Positions 1 through 9,482 are shown, counted from the stretch's first letter. The stretch is DNA of 64,000 nt from Pseudonocardia sp. DSM 110487 (GCF_019468565.1 NZ_CP080521.1:5146001-5210000), one strand, 5' to 3'. Notes: a model not told the origin generated them from the sequence alone. Translations and numbers: made by a program.

Positions 1-1349
1 ACGCGAACGACCAGGTGCAGCCCGTGCTCGCGAGCGGCTGGACCGTGTCGGAGGACAAGCGCACGATCAGCTTCACCCTCCGCGAGGGCGTCACCTTCCA
101 CGACGGTTCCGCGCTCGACTCCGACGACGTCGTCGCGTCGTTGGAACGCTGGATCGCGCAGACGGTGTCGGGCAAGCAGTTCATGCAGGGCACCACCGTC
201 ACCGCGACCGGCCCGTTGACCGTGGACGTCACCACGCCGCGGGCGATGTTCACCACGCTCCAGCTGCTCGCCGACCCCAGCCTGATCACGCCCATCCAGC
301 CCGCCGAGGTGGTGCGCGGGGCCCCCGCCGAGGGCGTCACCCGGTTCGTCGGCACCGGGCCGTACCAGTTCGTCGAGTGGGTCACCGACCAGCACATCCA
401 GCTGCGGCGTTTCGCGGGCTACGCCTCGCCGCCGGGGCCGGCCAGCGGCCAGGCCGGCGCGAAGACGCCGGTGTACGAGAACCTCTACTACCACTTCGTC
501 TCCGACCCCTCGACGCGCCTCGCGGGGCTGCAGACCGGTGAGTACGACGCGGCGAACGCGCTGCCGTTCGACAACATCGCGCAGCTGCAGGCCGACCCCA
601 ACCTCAAGACGGACGTCAGCCTCGAGGGCACAAACGTGGTGGTCTTCAACAAGCGCAAGGGCGTCATGTCCTCGCCACTGATGCGCCAGGCCGCCAACGC
701 AGCACTCAACATGGACGAGATCCTGCGGGCCGCGTTCGCCGACCCGCAGTACTACCAGCTCAACGGCGCGATCGCCTCCGACGAGGCCAGCCCGTGGTAC
801 TCGGACGCCGGCCTCACCAACTACAACGTGCACGACCCCGACAAGGCGCGGAGCCTGCTGACCGAGGCGGGATACGCCGGTGAGCCCGTCCGCATCCTCA
901 CCACGCGCGAGTACGCCGACCACTACAACTCGGCGGTGGTGATCGAGGCCGAGCTGAAGGCCGTCGGGATCAACGCGCAGCTCGTGGTCACCGACTGGGC
1001 CACGCTGCTGCAGAACCGCACCGACGACACCGCCTACGAGGCGTTCATCACCGGGTTCACCCCCACCGTGCTGCCCACGAGGAACCTGTTCCTCGCCGGC
1101 AACTGGCCCGGATGGACCGACGACCCTGCTATCACCGGTGCCATGGACGCGATCACGTATGCGGCGGACGAGACGTCGGCGACCGCGGCGATGGGGCAGC
1201 TGCAGCAGGCCGTCTACGACTACCTTCCCATTGTGAAGTTCGGGGAGAACTCGACGCTCATGGGCCTCGCCGCCGACGTCGAGGGCTTCAGCCGCCAGAC
1301 CGAGACCGGGGACATCTTCTACAACGTGCACCCGAAGAATGACGCATAA
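1..1349 (+). CDS. ABC transporter substrate-binding protein, family 5 (peptide/nickel type), 5' end missing
   Basis: This is the extracellular solute-binding component of a Dpp/Opp-type ABC importer. The reading frame is open from the first base (Ala-Asn-Asp-Gln precede the first GTG at 15), so the signal peptide and about the first 80-100 residues lie outside the window. Typical family-5 features are visible: a TLREGVTFHDGS stretch near the start, a GTGPYQFVEW segment, and a C-terminal lobe ending in a short NVHPKNDA tail. It overlaps the following amidase gene by 11 bases, so the two are translationally coupled. The substrate is unknown. Because the next three genes are hydrolases of C-N bonds, a peptide, acyl-amino acid or amide ligand is likely (inference). 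Permease and ATPase genes are probably upstream, outside the window. Confidence 0.9.
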   Translation, partial: ANDQVQPVLASGWTVSEDKRTISFTLREGVTFHDGSALDSDDVVASLERWIAQTVSGKQFMQGTTVTATGPLTVDVTTPRAMFTTLQLLADPSLITPIQPAEVVRGAPAEGVTRFVGTGPYQFVEWVTDQHIQLRRFAGYASPPGPASGQAGAKTPVYENLYYHFVSDPSTRLAGLQTGEYDAANALPFDNIAQLQADPNLKTDVSLEGTNVVVFNKRKGVMSSPLMRQAANAALNMDEILRAAFADPQYYQLNGAIASDEASPWYSDAGLTNYNVHDPDKARSLLTEAGYAGEPVRILTTREYADHYNSAVVIEAELKAVGINAQLVVTDWATLLQNRTDDTAYEAFITGFTPTVLPTRNLFLAGNWPGWTDDPAITGAMDAITYAADETSATAAMGQLQQAVYDYLPIVKFGENSTLMGLAADVEGFSRQTETGDIFYNVHPKNDA

Positions 1350-2775
1350 CCACCTGACCGCCGTGGAGCTCGCCGGGCTGACCCGGTCCGGCGAGCTGAC
1401 CGTCACCGAGGTCATGGAGGCGCACCTCGCGGAGATCGAGCGTCGCAACCCCGCCGTCAACGCGATCGTCGACTTCCGGCCTGAACGCGCGTTGGCCGCG
1501 GCTCGCGAGCTCGACCGCACCTTCCGCAAGGACGAGCCGCGCGGAGCGCTCTACGGGCTTCCGGTGGCGCACAAGGATCTCGTGCCGGCCGCCGGGTTCC
1601 GGTTCACCCAGGGCAGCCCGATCTACGCCGACCGGGTCGCCACGCAGGACCACCTCGTCGTCGAGCGGATGGCGGCGGCGGGGGCGATCGCCGTCGGCAA
1701 GACCAACGTGCCCGAGTTCGGGCTGGGGTCGCACACGTTCAACGACGTCTACGGCGTCACCCGCAACCCGTACGCGCTCGACCGCACCGCGGGCGGCAGC
1801 AGTGGCGGCGCGGCGGCGGCGCTCGCGGCGCGCATGCTGCCGCTGGCGGACGGGAGCGACACCGGCGGCTCGCTGCGCAACCCGGCGTCGTTCTGCAACG
1901 TCGTCGGGTTCCGACCCTCGCCGGGCCGGGTGCCGTCGTGGCCGAACGGAGACCCGTTCAGCCGGCTGTCGGTGGTGGGACCGATGGCGCGCACGGTCGA
2001 CGACCTCGCGCTGCTCATGAGCGTGCTCGTGGGAGCAGATCCGCGGGCCGGGTGGTCGGTACCTGCGGACCCGGCCGCCTACTTCCCGCTACCCGACCCG
2101 GGGCGTCCGATCCGGGTGGCGTGGTCGCCTGATCTGGACGGGCGGGTCGTGGTGGCCCGCGAGGTCCGGGACGCGCTCGAACCGGTGGTCGCAGCGCTGG
2201 CGGCGCACGGCTGGGACGTCGAGCTCGCCACCCCCGACCTCACCGGCGCCATCGAGACGTTCCGCGTGCTGCGGGCGCTCAAGATGCAGGTGACGCTCGG
2301 CCCGGTGCTCGCCGAGCACCCGGGGCGGCTCAAGGCCGACGCGCGGTGGAACGTCGAGGAGGGCGCCAAGCTCGACGGCCCCACGATCGCGGAGGCCGAG
2401 CGCAACGCGGCCCGGATCTTCCACGTGGTGCGGGAGTTCTTCGACTCCGTCGACGCGCTGGTCACCCCGACCTGCCAGGTGGCCCCGTTCGAGATCACCA
2501 CCCGGTACCCGCGCGAGATCGACGGCACCCCGATGCACGACTACCTGGAGTGGATGGGCCTGCCGTCGGCGATCACGGTCACCGGTTGCCCGGCGATCTC
2601 GCTGCCGGCCGCCTTCACACCGGACGGGCGGCCGGTCGGCATCCAGCTCGTCGGGCCGCACCTGCGAGAAGATCGCCTGCTCGCCATCGCGCGCGCGTTC
2701 GAGTCGGTGGTGAACGCCGGCCGCGCGCCCGAGGTCGATCCGACCCCACAGCCGGCCTTCGTCACCGTGGATTGA
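1339..2775 (+). CDS. Amidase (amidase signature family)
   Basis: This is a cytoplasmic amidohydrolase of 478 residues that cleaves a carboxamide bond. The Ser-cisSer-Lys triad of the amidase signature family is intact: Lys79 in AHKD, Ser154 in the AGGSSGG loop (151-157), and Ser178 in DTGGSLRNP. Length and motif spacing are normal for the family. The ATG start overlaps the end of the binding-protein gene by 11 bases, and the M20 peptidase gene follows after 15 bases, so it belongs to the same operon. The family covers indole acetamide, aryl amide and peptide amide hydrolases and also GatA. The absence of gatB and gatC nearby argues against a tRNA amidotransferase role. The physiological substrate cannot be read from sequence. 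Confidence 0.9.
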   Translation: MTHNHLTAVELAGLTRSGELTVTEVMEAHLAEIERRNPAVNAIVDFRPERALAAARELDRTFRKDEPRGALYGLPVAHKDLVPAAGFRFTQGSPIYADRVATQDHLVVERMAAAGAIAVGKTNVPEFGLGSHTFNDVYGVTRNPYALDRTAGGSSGGAAAALAARMLPLADGSDTGGSLRNPASFCNVVGFRPSPGRVPSWPNGDPFSRLSVVGPMARTVDDLALLMSVLVGADPRAGWSVPADPAAYFPLPDPGRPIRVAWSPDLDGRVVVAREVRDALEPVVAALAAHGWDVELATPDLTGAIETFRVLRALKMQVTLGPVLAEHPGRLKADARWNVEEGAKLDGPTIAEAERNAARIFHVVREFFDSVDALVTPTCQVAPFEITTRYPREIDGTPMHDYLEWMGLPSAITVTGCPAISLPAAFTPDGRPVGIQLVGPHLREDRLLAIARAFESVVNAGRAPEVDPTPQPAFVTVD

Positions 2776-2790
2776 TCGAGAAGGGGGAAC

Positions 2791-4044
2791 ATGCTGACCA
2801 GCGGGTTGGACGACCGCATCCCGGACCTGGAACTGCTCTACCGCGACCTGCACGAACACCCCGAGCTGTCGTTCCAGGAGGAGCGCACCGCGTCCGTTCT
2901 GGCCGCCCGCCTGGTCTCGGCGGGACTCGAGGTCACCACCGGCGTGGGCAAGACCGGCGTCGTCGGCGTGCTGCGCAACGGCGAGGGCCCGACGGTGCTC
3001 CTGCGGGCCGACATGGACGCGCTGCCCGTGCAGGAGATCGAGAAGGTCCCCTACCGCAGCCGCGCCACCGGCGTCGACCCGGACGGCATCTCGACCCCGA
3101 TCATGCACGCCTGCGGCCACGACACCCACATGACGGCACTGATCGGTGCCGTGGAGCAGCTGGTCGCGAACCGCGACTCGTGGTCGGGCACCGTGCTCGC
3201 CGTCCTGCAACCGGCCGAGGAGGTCGGAAGCGGGGCGCAGGCCATGCTGGACGACGGGTTCCTCGAGCGCTTCGGCCCGTTCGACGTGGCGCTGGGGCAG
3301 CACATCACCTCGGCGCCCAGCACCCACCTGTACCTGTGCCCCGGCGTGTTCATGGCCGCGGCCGACAGCCTGCGCGTCACCGTGTACGGCCGCGGCGGGC
3401 ACGGGTCGGCCCCGCACACCACAGTCGACCCGGTCGTGCTCGCCGCCTCGATCGTGGTGCGCCTGCAGACGATCGTGGCGAGGGAGGTCGCTCCCAACGA
3501 GGTCGCGGTGGTGACCGTGGCCGCCATCCACGCGGGCCGCAAGGAGAACGTCATCCCGGCCTCTGCCGAGCTCAAGCTCAACGTCCGCACCTTCGACCCG
3601 GACGTGCGCGAGCGCGTGCTCGCCGCCATCACCCGCATCGTCAATGCCGAAGCCGAGGCGGCCGGCGCGCCGCGGCCGCCGGAGATCGCCCCGATCAACG
3701 GCTTCCCGCTGCTGCGCAACGACGTCGCGACCACGGAAGCGGTGCGGACGGCTTTCACGGAGGCGTTCGGGGCCGGGCACGTCCACGAGACCACGCCCAA
3801 GACCGGCAGCGAGGACTTCGGGCTCTTCGCAGTGGCGGCCGGGGTGCCGTCGGTGTTCTGGAACTTCGGCGGGTTCGACCCCGCGCTCTACCCGGACGAC
3901 CCGGCGCACCCGCAGGCCGCGGTCGCCTCCGGCCGGGCACCGGGCGGCCACTCCCCCGAGTTCGTGCCGACCGGCGTCGCGCCGACCCTGCGGCAAGCGG
4001 TGGAGGCACTGCTGACCGCGGCCGGGATCTGGCTCGCGCGATGA
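2791..4044 (+). CDS. M20 family metallo-amidohydrolase (N-acyl amino acid/hippurate hydrolase type)
   Basis: This 417-residue zinc-dependent amidohydrolase belongs to the M20/HipO-AbgB group, which removes acyl groups from amino acids or short peptides. Metal-binding residues are visible in ADMDALP (73-79), in the MHACGHDTH block (105-113, with Cys108 and His110) and in QPAEE (140-144, general base Glu143). A dimerization domain insert (GRGGHGSAPHTTVDP) follows, as expected. The start is supported by AAGGGG 5 bases before the ATG at 2791. The stop codon overlaps the start of the next amidohydrolase gene (ATGA). Operon context with a binding protein, an amidase and a second deacylase suggests stepwise dismantling of one imported compound (inference). 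Confidence 0.9.
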   Translation: MLTSGLDDRIPDLELLYRDLHEHPELSFQEERTASVLAARLVSAGLEVTTGVGKTGVVGVLRNGEGPTVLLRADMDALPVQEIEKVPYRSRATGVDPDGISTPIMHACGHDTHMTALIGAVEQLVANRDSWSGTVLAVLQPAEEVGSGAQAMLDDGFLERFGPFDVALGQHITSAPSTHLYLCPGVFMAAADSLRVTVYGRGGHGSAPHTTVDPVVLAASIVVRLQTIVAREVAPNEVAVVTVAAIHAGRKENVIPASAELKLNVRTFDPDVRERVLAAITRIVNAEAEAAGAPRPPEIAPINGFPLLRNDVATTEAVRTAFTEAFGAGHVHETTPKTGSEDFGLFAVAAGVPSVFWNFGGFDPALYPDDPAHPQAAVASGRAPGGHSPEFVPTGVAPTLRQAVEALLTAAGIWLAR

Positions 4045-5522
4045 CGGTCGACACGCTCTTCACCGGGGCGCGGGTGATCGACCCGGAGTCAGGCCTCGAC
4101 GACGTGCGGCAGGTGGGCGTGCGCGACGGGACGATCGTGCACGTGGGCGCCGACCCGGTCCCGGCCACGCGGACCGTGGACGTCACCGGGCTCGTGCTCT
4201 CCCCGGGCTTCATCGACCTGCACAGCCACGCCCAGTCGGTCAACGGGCTGCGCCTGCAGGCGATGGACGGCGTGACCACCTCGCTGGACCTGGAGTCGGG
4301 CACCCTCCCCGTACCGCTGACCTACGAGCGGGCCGCCGAGGAGGGCAGGCCCATCAACTACGGCTACGCCGCCTCGTGGGCCATGGCACGGCTGCACGTG
4401 GTGGATGGTGTGCCGCTGGCGTCGGGTACCGCACCGAACGTCTTCCAGGCCATGACGGACGCGGCACGCTGGAACCAGCCGGCCACGCCGGCCGAGGTGG
4501 ACCGGATGCTCGCGCTGCTGGAGGAGGGCGTCGCGCACGGTGCGCTCGGGATCGGCGTGCTGCTCGGCTACTCGCCGGACTCGGGCCGAGTCGAGTACTT
4601 CCGCACGGCGCAGCTCGCGTCCCGCCTCGGCGTCGGCGTGTTCACCCACTCCCGCGGCAAGTCGAACGTCGAGCCGATGACCTCCCTCGAAGGCGCGCTC
4701 GAGATCGTCGGCGCCGCCGCGGGTACCGGCGCCAGCATGCACATCTGCCATCTGAACAGCACCTCGCTGCGGCACATCGACGAGATCGCCGCCGCGATCG
4801 AGACCGCCCGTGGTCTCGGCAACCGCGTCACCACCGAGGCCTACCCGTACACCGCGTCGTCCACGGGCGTCGGGGCGGCGTTCCTCGCCCCCGACGCACT
4901 GCACCGCATCGGCATCGAGCCGAAGGACATTACCTATTTGCCGACCGGGGAACGCGTCGCCGACACCGAGCGACTGGCCGAGCTGCGCGCCACCAACCCG
5001 GGCGGCCTGTGCGTGATCGACTACCTGCGCGCCGACGAGCCGGCCGACATCGAGACCCTGCTGGGGTCGATCACCCTCTCCGACACGGCGGTGGCGTCCG
5101 ACGCGATGCCGCTCGTCCTCGACGGCGTGCCGGACCTCGGTACGCAGTGGCCACCCGACCCGCGGGCGATCGCCCATCCGCGCAGCATGGGCTGCTTCGC
5201 GCGAGCACTGTCCTGGCTCACCCGGGAGCTCGGGGTGTTCTCGCTCGCCGAGACCGTGCGCCGCTGCACCCTGCTCCCCGCGCAGATCCTCGAGGAGACC
5301 GCCCCGGCCATGCAGCGGAAGGGCCGCGTGCAGGTGGGTGCCGACGCCGACCTCACCGCGTTCGACCCCGACACGGTCGCCGAAGGCGCCACCTACGACC
5401 GGATCGGCCCCTCCACCGGGTTCCGGCACGTGGTGGTCGGCGGGGAGTTCGTGGTGCGCGACGGCGAGCTGATCACCACGGCCCTCCCCGGCCGCCCGGT
5501 CCGCGGCCGGGGCAGCCACTGA
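4041..5522 (+). CDS. Amidohydrolase, N-acyl-D-amino-acid deacylase-like
   Basis: This 493-residue metal-dependent hydrolase belongs to the amidohydrolase superfamily (Amidohydro_3/D-aminoacylase branch). The N-terminal beta-sandwich segment (LFTGARVIDPESG) is followed by the metal motif GFIDLHSHAQ with His61 and His63. A long TIM barrel follows, and the C-terminal part returns to the sandwich (ADADLTAFDPDTVAEGATY). The reading frame is open far upstream, but the ATG at 4041, which overlaps the previous stop as ATGA, is where similarity to the family begins. It is the last enzyme gene of the catabolic operon. D-aminoacylases, D-hydantoinases and dihydroorotases are related; the D-acylase assignment rests on overall sequence style and the HSHAQ motif. 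Confidence 0.85.
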   Translation: MTVDTLFTGARVIDPESGLDDVRQVGVRDGTIVHVGADPVPATRTVDVTGLVLSPGFIDLHSHAQSVNGLRLQAMDGVTTSLDLESGTLPVPLTYERAAEEGRPINYGYAASWAMARLHVVDGVPLASGTAPNVFQAMTDAARWNQPATPAEVDRMLALLEEGVAHGALGIGVLLGYSPDSGRVEYFRTAQLASRLGVGVFTHSRGKSNVEPMTSLEGALEIVGAAAGTGASMHICHLNSTSLRHIDEIAAAIETARGLGNRVTTEAYPYTASSTGVGAAFLAPDALHRIGIEPKDITYLPTGERVADTERLAELRATNPGGLCVIDYLRADEPADIETLLGSITLSDTAVASDAMPLVLDGVPDLGTQWPPDPRAIAHPRSMGCFARALSWLTRELGVFSLAETVRRCTLLPAQILEETAPAMQRKGRVQVGADADLTAFDPDTVAEGATYDRIGPSTGFRHVVVGGEFVVRDGELITTALPGRPVRGRGSH

Positions 5523-5665
5523 GCCTGCGGAGCGTCCGAACCGCCGGCACGAAGGAGCCGACCGAGGAGCCCCGACAGCCTTCCGTGACTCCCCCGTGTG
5601 ACGGCGCTTCCCCATGGTGCCTGCCCGTGCAACGCTGTTCTTCTCCGTGCAAGGCAGTGGTCGGG

Positions 5666-6604
5666 ATGGAGATCGCTCGGGAGATCGAGGCGTTCCTCGC
5701 CGTCGCCGAGGAACTGCACTTCGGCCGGGCCGCCGCGCGCCTGCACCTGACGACGTCCCGGATGAGCCAGTCGATTCGTGGCCTCGAGCGCCGGATCGGC
5801 GCGCCGCTGTTCGAGCGGACCAGTCGCACGGTACGGCTCACCCCGCTGGGCCAAACCCTGTTCGAGGATGTCCGTCCGGCGGTCGAACAGTTGGAGGAAG
5901 CCCTGCGCAAGGCCAAACGCGCGGCCGGTCGGGAGCCGCAGGGTGTGATGCGGGTCTTCTTCGCCAACTCGCTGCGCGAGGAGGTCACCACCACCCTGAT
6001 GCAAGATTTCGCCGAGGCCTACCCGCAGATCCCACTGGTGCGCTACGCATATCCCGCCATGCAGCACCGCCAGTGGTGCGACCAGCAACGCGACGACGTG
6101 TTCGTCACCTGGTTCCCGGCCGAGCCGGGCACCCTGCACCTGCCGAGGGTGCACCTGGGGCAGGCGATCCTCCGCGAGCCCCGATCGGTGATGGTCAGGA
6201 CCGGCCACGCGCTGGCCCGACACGAGGTGGTCGACATCGAGGAGCTCGCCGACCACGACGTGCTCTACCCGCCCCCCGTCACACGGCAGTTCGCCGATGC
6301 CTGGACCCCGCCGATCACGCCTTCAGGGCGCCGGATCCGCCGCGTGCGGCGGATGACCGACAGCTACCTGGAGGAGGCGGTGACGATCGTGGTGCGCGAG
6401 AACATCGCCCACATCACCACCACCAGCTTGTCCCTGATCGGGCTGCCGTCGGACCTGGTGCTGGTGCCGCTCACCGGGTTGCCGCCGTTCTGGCTTGCAC
6501 CGATCTGGTCGGTATTCGCGCAGAACATCTGGATCCCGGAGTTCGCCGAGCTGGCCGCGCGGACCGGCTCCCGCGCCGGGTGGCTGACGCCCGACGGAGG
6601 GTGA
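5666..6604 (+). CDS. LysR family transcriptional regulator
   Basis: This 312-residue regulator has the LysR layout. An N-terminal winged helix-turn-helix spans about residues 5-64 (FLAVAEELHFGRAAARLHLT, then GAPLFERTSRTVRLT), and a type-2 periplasmic-binding-like effector domain runs from about residue 90 to the end. The ATG at 5666 begins exactly at the conserved helix and is preferred over GTG codons a few residues upstream; no strong Shine-Dalgarno is seen. It lies 143 bases downstream of the amidohydrolase gene on the same strand, unlike the usual divergent LysR arrangement. It probably controls the preceding uptake/hydrolase operon (inference). The inducer is unknown. Confidence 0.9.
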   Translation: MEIAREIEAFLAVAEELHFGRAAARLHLTTSRMSQSIRGLERRIGAPLFERTSRTVRLTPLGQTLFEDVRPAVEQLEEALRKAKRAAGREPQGVMRVFFANSLREEVTTTLMQDFAEAYPQIPLVRYAYPAMQHRQWCDQQRDDVFVTWFPAEPGTLHLPRVHLGQAILREPRSVMVRTGHALARHEVVDIEELADHDVLYPPPVTRQFADAWTPPITPSGRRIRRVRRMTDSYLEEAVTIVVRENIAHITTTSLSLIGLPSDLVLVPLTGLPPFWLAPIWSVFAQNIWIPEFAELAARTGSRAGWLTPDGG

Positions 6605-7058
6605 GACCTCGGTTACGCCTGGCATGGCGTGCCGGCGCGCACAGCCGAGGCGGCTCGTATCGCACCGCGACGCAGTGATCACGGGGTGACGGAACCGGCC
6701 CCCGCGTGCTGAGCTGGATGAATGTGAGGCGTGGCGCGCGGGCCGGGAGATCGCCCGCGAGGGGCATGGCGATCGAGTCGTGCGCCTACGGGATCCGTCG
6801 TGAAGCCTCGCTACACGGTGCTGTAGCCGGCGGTCCTTGATGCCCGGCACCGGAGCAACCGAAGGTGTGGCCGTGCCTGCCGCCGGTGGCTTGACCAGCC
6901 GTCTCTCACCAGCACCCGAGATCTGGGCATTCGCTGTAAGCCCGGCCATCAACCATTCATCCGGTCTCGGGCCGCCGTGATCCGCCGGCTGAGATCGCCT
7001 GGCGACGAAATCCGTAGCCAGTGCCGGCTCGTCGCGACCAGATCGAGCGGTCACGCCG
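6605..7058. other. Intergenic region, no supported gene
   Basis: This stretch of 454 bases lies between the LysR gene and the PP2C-type regulator. Frames here are short and show no recognisable protein. The longest start-to-stop run I examined, near 6719-6838, would give about 39 residues without family features or a ribosome binding site. The promoter of the downstream stress-regulator gene presumably lies toward its right end, but no convincing -35/-10 pair stands out. Confidence 0.5.
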
Positions 7059-9152
7059 ATGACCCACCACGAAAGGACACCGGATGACACGTACCGGGTT
7101 TCCCGAGCTGCGGCGCCTCCGGCCCGCGCGACGATCCACTCCGGCGGATCGAGCGTGACCGGGCGGGGCGATGCCGGTGGGGCCGACGAGCCGGATCCGC
7201 GGGTGTTCGGCGATCCGCGGGCGATCGCCGCCTGGTTCGAGGAGCTGCCCGCCGCGGTCTTCGTCTTCTCCGGGCCTGATCACATCTTCACCGCGGTGAA
7301 CAGGGCGGGGCGGATCATGGTCGGTCCAGACCGGGAGGTGGTGGGGCGGCGCTACCGGGAGGCGATCCCGGAAGAGGCCGGTCAACGCATGGCCGAGCTG
7401 CTGGACGACGCCTACAAGACGGGGAGCCCGGTCTCCGGGCAGGAGTGGCGGGTCCTGCTGGACAACGACGCCGACGGGGAACTGGAGGAGCTCTACCTGA
7501 GCTTCACCGTCGTGCCGATCCGGGACGCGGGCGGCGACGTGACCGGGCTGGTCGCGCACGTGCTGGACGTGACCCCGGCCGTGTCCGCCCGGCGCGCGGC
7601 CGAGGCTCAGGCCACCGCGTTCGAACATCGCTACCACGCGGCACTGGACGGGGTGATGTCCCTGCAGCGCAACCTTCTGCCGGAGCGGTTGCCGGTGCTT
7701 CCCGGCGTGGAGCTGGCGGCCCGCTACCTCGCCGCCGACAGCGAACAGGGCGCCGGGGGCGACTGGTTCGATGCGGTGCCACTCGGCGACGGGCGGCTCG
7801 GACTGGTCGTCGGCGACGTCGTGGGTTCGGGCACCCGTGCCTCGGCGGTCATGGGTCAGCTTCGTGCGGTGCTGACGGAGCTCCTGCTCGAGGGTCTAGC
7901 CATCCCTGAGGTGTTGGCCCGGCTCGACCGCTTCGTCGCGCGGATTCCGGAAGCGGCGGCCACCACGCTCTGTCTTGCCGTGCTGGATCCGGCCGACGGG
8001 CGGCTGGACTACATCAGCTGCGGGCATCCGCCACCTCTGGTGCTGGCGGCCGACGGTCGGACCGGCTATCTACCCGCCGGTGCCACGGGCCCTCTCGGCG
8101 TCGTCGCGGCAACCCGCCCGGTCGTGGTGCAGACCGTGTTGCTGACGGCCACGGATGTGTTGCTGCTCTACACCGACGGGCTGGTCGAGGGTCCCGAACT
8201 GCCCCTGGACGAGGGCCTGGACCTGCTGCGGGGAGTCGCGGCCGGGGCGCGGGCGCGCGGAACCCCGTCGATGATGGCCGCCGCGGCGCCGGAGCGGGTG
8301 TGCGAGCTGACCGTGGAACGGATGACCCGCAAGGGCCACACCGATGACGTGACCCTGCTGGCAGTGCAGTGCACCGGCACGCGGCCCGAGCCGTTCGAGG
8401 CCGAGCTGCCGGCATCCCCGGGCGTCCTTTCCCCGCTTCGCATCCAGCTCGACGACTGGCTGATCGCACGGGGCGGCAGCGACGAGGACACGCGCGCCAT
8501 CCGATTCGCCGTGCTCGAGGCCGTCAGCAACGTCATCGAACACGCTTACCCCGACGACGTGGGACGGGTCCGGGTCGAGGGGGTGCACGACGACTCCGGG
8601 CGGATCTGCATGACCGTCAGTGACACCGGTCGGTGGGTCCCGCCACCGGTTCGTCCGAACCGCCGAGACCGAGGATTCGCCCTGATCCGCGGCTGCATGG
8701 ACACCGTGGAGATCGACCGCACGACCACGGGGACCAGCGTGCTGATGGACCGCACGCTGAGCCGCAGGCCCGTCGTCGGTCCGGACAGCGGCCGCCTGCG
8801 GCCGGCAGCCGCGTCCAGCGAGGCCGGGTTCCGCGTCGACATCGTGGATGTGGGCCCGCCGCACGTCGCGGTGCACGGGCCGATCGACCTTCCCAGCGCT
8901 GCCGATCTGCGTCGTCGCCTCCAGGACGCCACCCGGGGCGGGGTGCTCCCGCTGACCATCGACCTCACCGGCGTGACCCATCTGGCCAGCGCAGGCGTAC
9001 AACTGCTCTACCAGCTGGCCGAACAGATGGCCGCCGACGGCTGTCGGCTGCGACTGATCGCCCCCACCGGCAGCGCCGCCCACCAGGTGCTCTCGCTCAC
9101 CGCGCTGGACCAGCTCACCGAGATCATCGAGGAACCCGAGGTGAGTCGGTAG
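7059..9152 (+). CDS. PAS / PP2C (SpoIIE) phosphatase / HATPase / STAS multidomain stress regulator
   Basis: This 697-residue cytoplasmic signalling protein combines four modules. A PAS sensor spans about 50-175 (EELPAAVFVFSGPDHIFTAVN). A PP2C/SpoIIE serine phosphatase spans about 200-425, with metal Asp residues in GGDWFD (Asp235) and VGDVVGSG (Asp253). An anti-sigma-factor-type HATPase follows at about 440-560, with the N-box in EAVSNVIEHAY, and a STAS anti-sigma antagonist domain lies at about 595-690. Proteins of this design carry switch kinase, phosphatase and antagonist on one chain and control a sigma-B-like factor by partner switching. No sigma factor lies nearby. The start is uncertain: ATG 7059 is used here, while GTG 7155 in the same frame would trim 32 unconserved residues and keep all domains. 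Confidence 0.88.
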   Translation: MTHHERTPDDTYRVSRAAAPPARATIHSGGSSVTGRGDAGGADEPDPRVFGDPRAIAAWFEELPAAVFVFSGPDHIFTAVNRAGRIMVGPDREVVGRRYREAIPEEAGQRMAELLDDAYKTGSPVSGQEWRVLLDNDADGELEELYLSFTVVPIRDAGGDVTGLVAHVLDVTPAVSARRAAEAQATAFEHRYHAALDGVMSLQRNLLPERLPVLPGVELAARYLAADSEQGAGGDWFDAVPLGDGRLGLVVGDVVGSGTRASAVMGQLRAVLTELLLEGLAIPEVLARLDRFVARIPEAAATTLCLAVLDPADGRLDYISCGHPPPLVLAADGRTGYLPAGATGPLGVVAATRPVVVQTVLLTATDVLLLYTDGLVEGPELPLDEGLDLLRGVAAGARARGTPSMMAAAAPERVCELTVERMTRKGHTDDVTLLAVQCTGTRPEPFEAELPASPGVLSPLRIQLDDWLIARGGSDEDTRAIRFAVLEAVSNVIEHAYPDDVGRVRVEGVHDDSGRICMTVSDTGRWVPPPVRPNRRDRGFALIRGCMDTVEIDRTTTGTSVLMDRTLSRRPVVGPDSGRLRPAAASSEAGFRVDIVDVGPPHVAVHGPIDLPSAADLRRRLQDATRGGVLPLTIDLTGVTHLASAGVQLLYQLAEQMAADGCRLRLIAPTGSAAHQVLSLTALDQLTEIIEEPEVSR

Positions 9153-9171
9153 GTCGGATCAGAGCACCCGA

Positions 9172-9192
9172 TCAGAGCACGACGAGGTCGCG
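9172..9192. repeat. Direct repeat copy 1 of the M24 peptidase gene 3' end
   Basis: These 21 bases match 9648-9668 at 20 of 21 positions. Read on the minus strand they encode Arg-Asp-Leu-Val-Val-Leu-stop, exactly the C terminus of the adjacent M24 peptidase; the single difference is a synonymous Val codon (GTC against GTG). A shorter GATCAGAGCAC duplicate lies just before, at 9157-9167. The two copies bracket the decayed vapBC module, as attachment-site duplications do when a small element integrates at a gene's 3' end. Chance or local duplication is possible for such a short match. Confidence 0.5.
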
Positions 9193-9281
9193 GCTGCTGA
9201 CGGCGGACGACTCGGTCTCGCTGCGCCTGCAGTGATCTGTCGGTGTGCACTGGCACGATGGTCGCAACGGAGGTGCATGCC

Positions 9282-9482
9282 GTGACCACGACACCCGACC
9301 ACCCGGGCAACTGGCCGAAGGACGACTTCGTCCCCACTGACGAGCTCGTGCGCCAGCAGGGGATTCTCCCGCTGACGTCAGTGGATGACCTGGCTGCCGT
9401 CGACGATCCGTTCGAATCGAACGAGGAGTACGAGGAGTTCCTCGGCGACCTGTACACATCGCGGCGGGCCGGCCTGGTGTGA
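9282..9482 (+). CDS. VapB-type antitoxin
   Basis: This 66-residue acidic protein (DHPGNWPKDDFVPTDELVR... ending SRRAGLV) resembles the small antitoxins that precede PIN-domain VapC toxins in actinomycetes. GTG 9282 is chosen because CGGAGG lies 8 bases upstream; in-frame upstream starts at 9243 and 9258 lack this. Its stop codon overlaps the GTG of the toxin gene (GTGTGA), the usual coupling of such pairs. Role: binds and neutralises the toxin and represses the operon (family knowledge). Here the toxin partner is broken, so the protein is an orphan antitoxin and may be on its way to loss or serve to protect against related toxins. Confidence 0.7.
   Translation: MTTTPDHPGNWPKDDFVPTDELVRQQGILPLTSVDDLAAVDDPFESNEEYEEFLGDLYTSRRAGLV

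Noticed and set aside
2089..3996. Long open frame on the minus strand opposite the amidase and M20 genes
   Set aside because: It mirrors the codon bias of the + strand genes and has an Arg/Gly/Asp/His-rich composition without any family motif.
6719..6838. 39-residue frame in the gap before the PP2C regulator
   Set aside because: No ribosome binding site, no family, and codon usage close to random.
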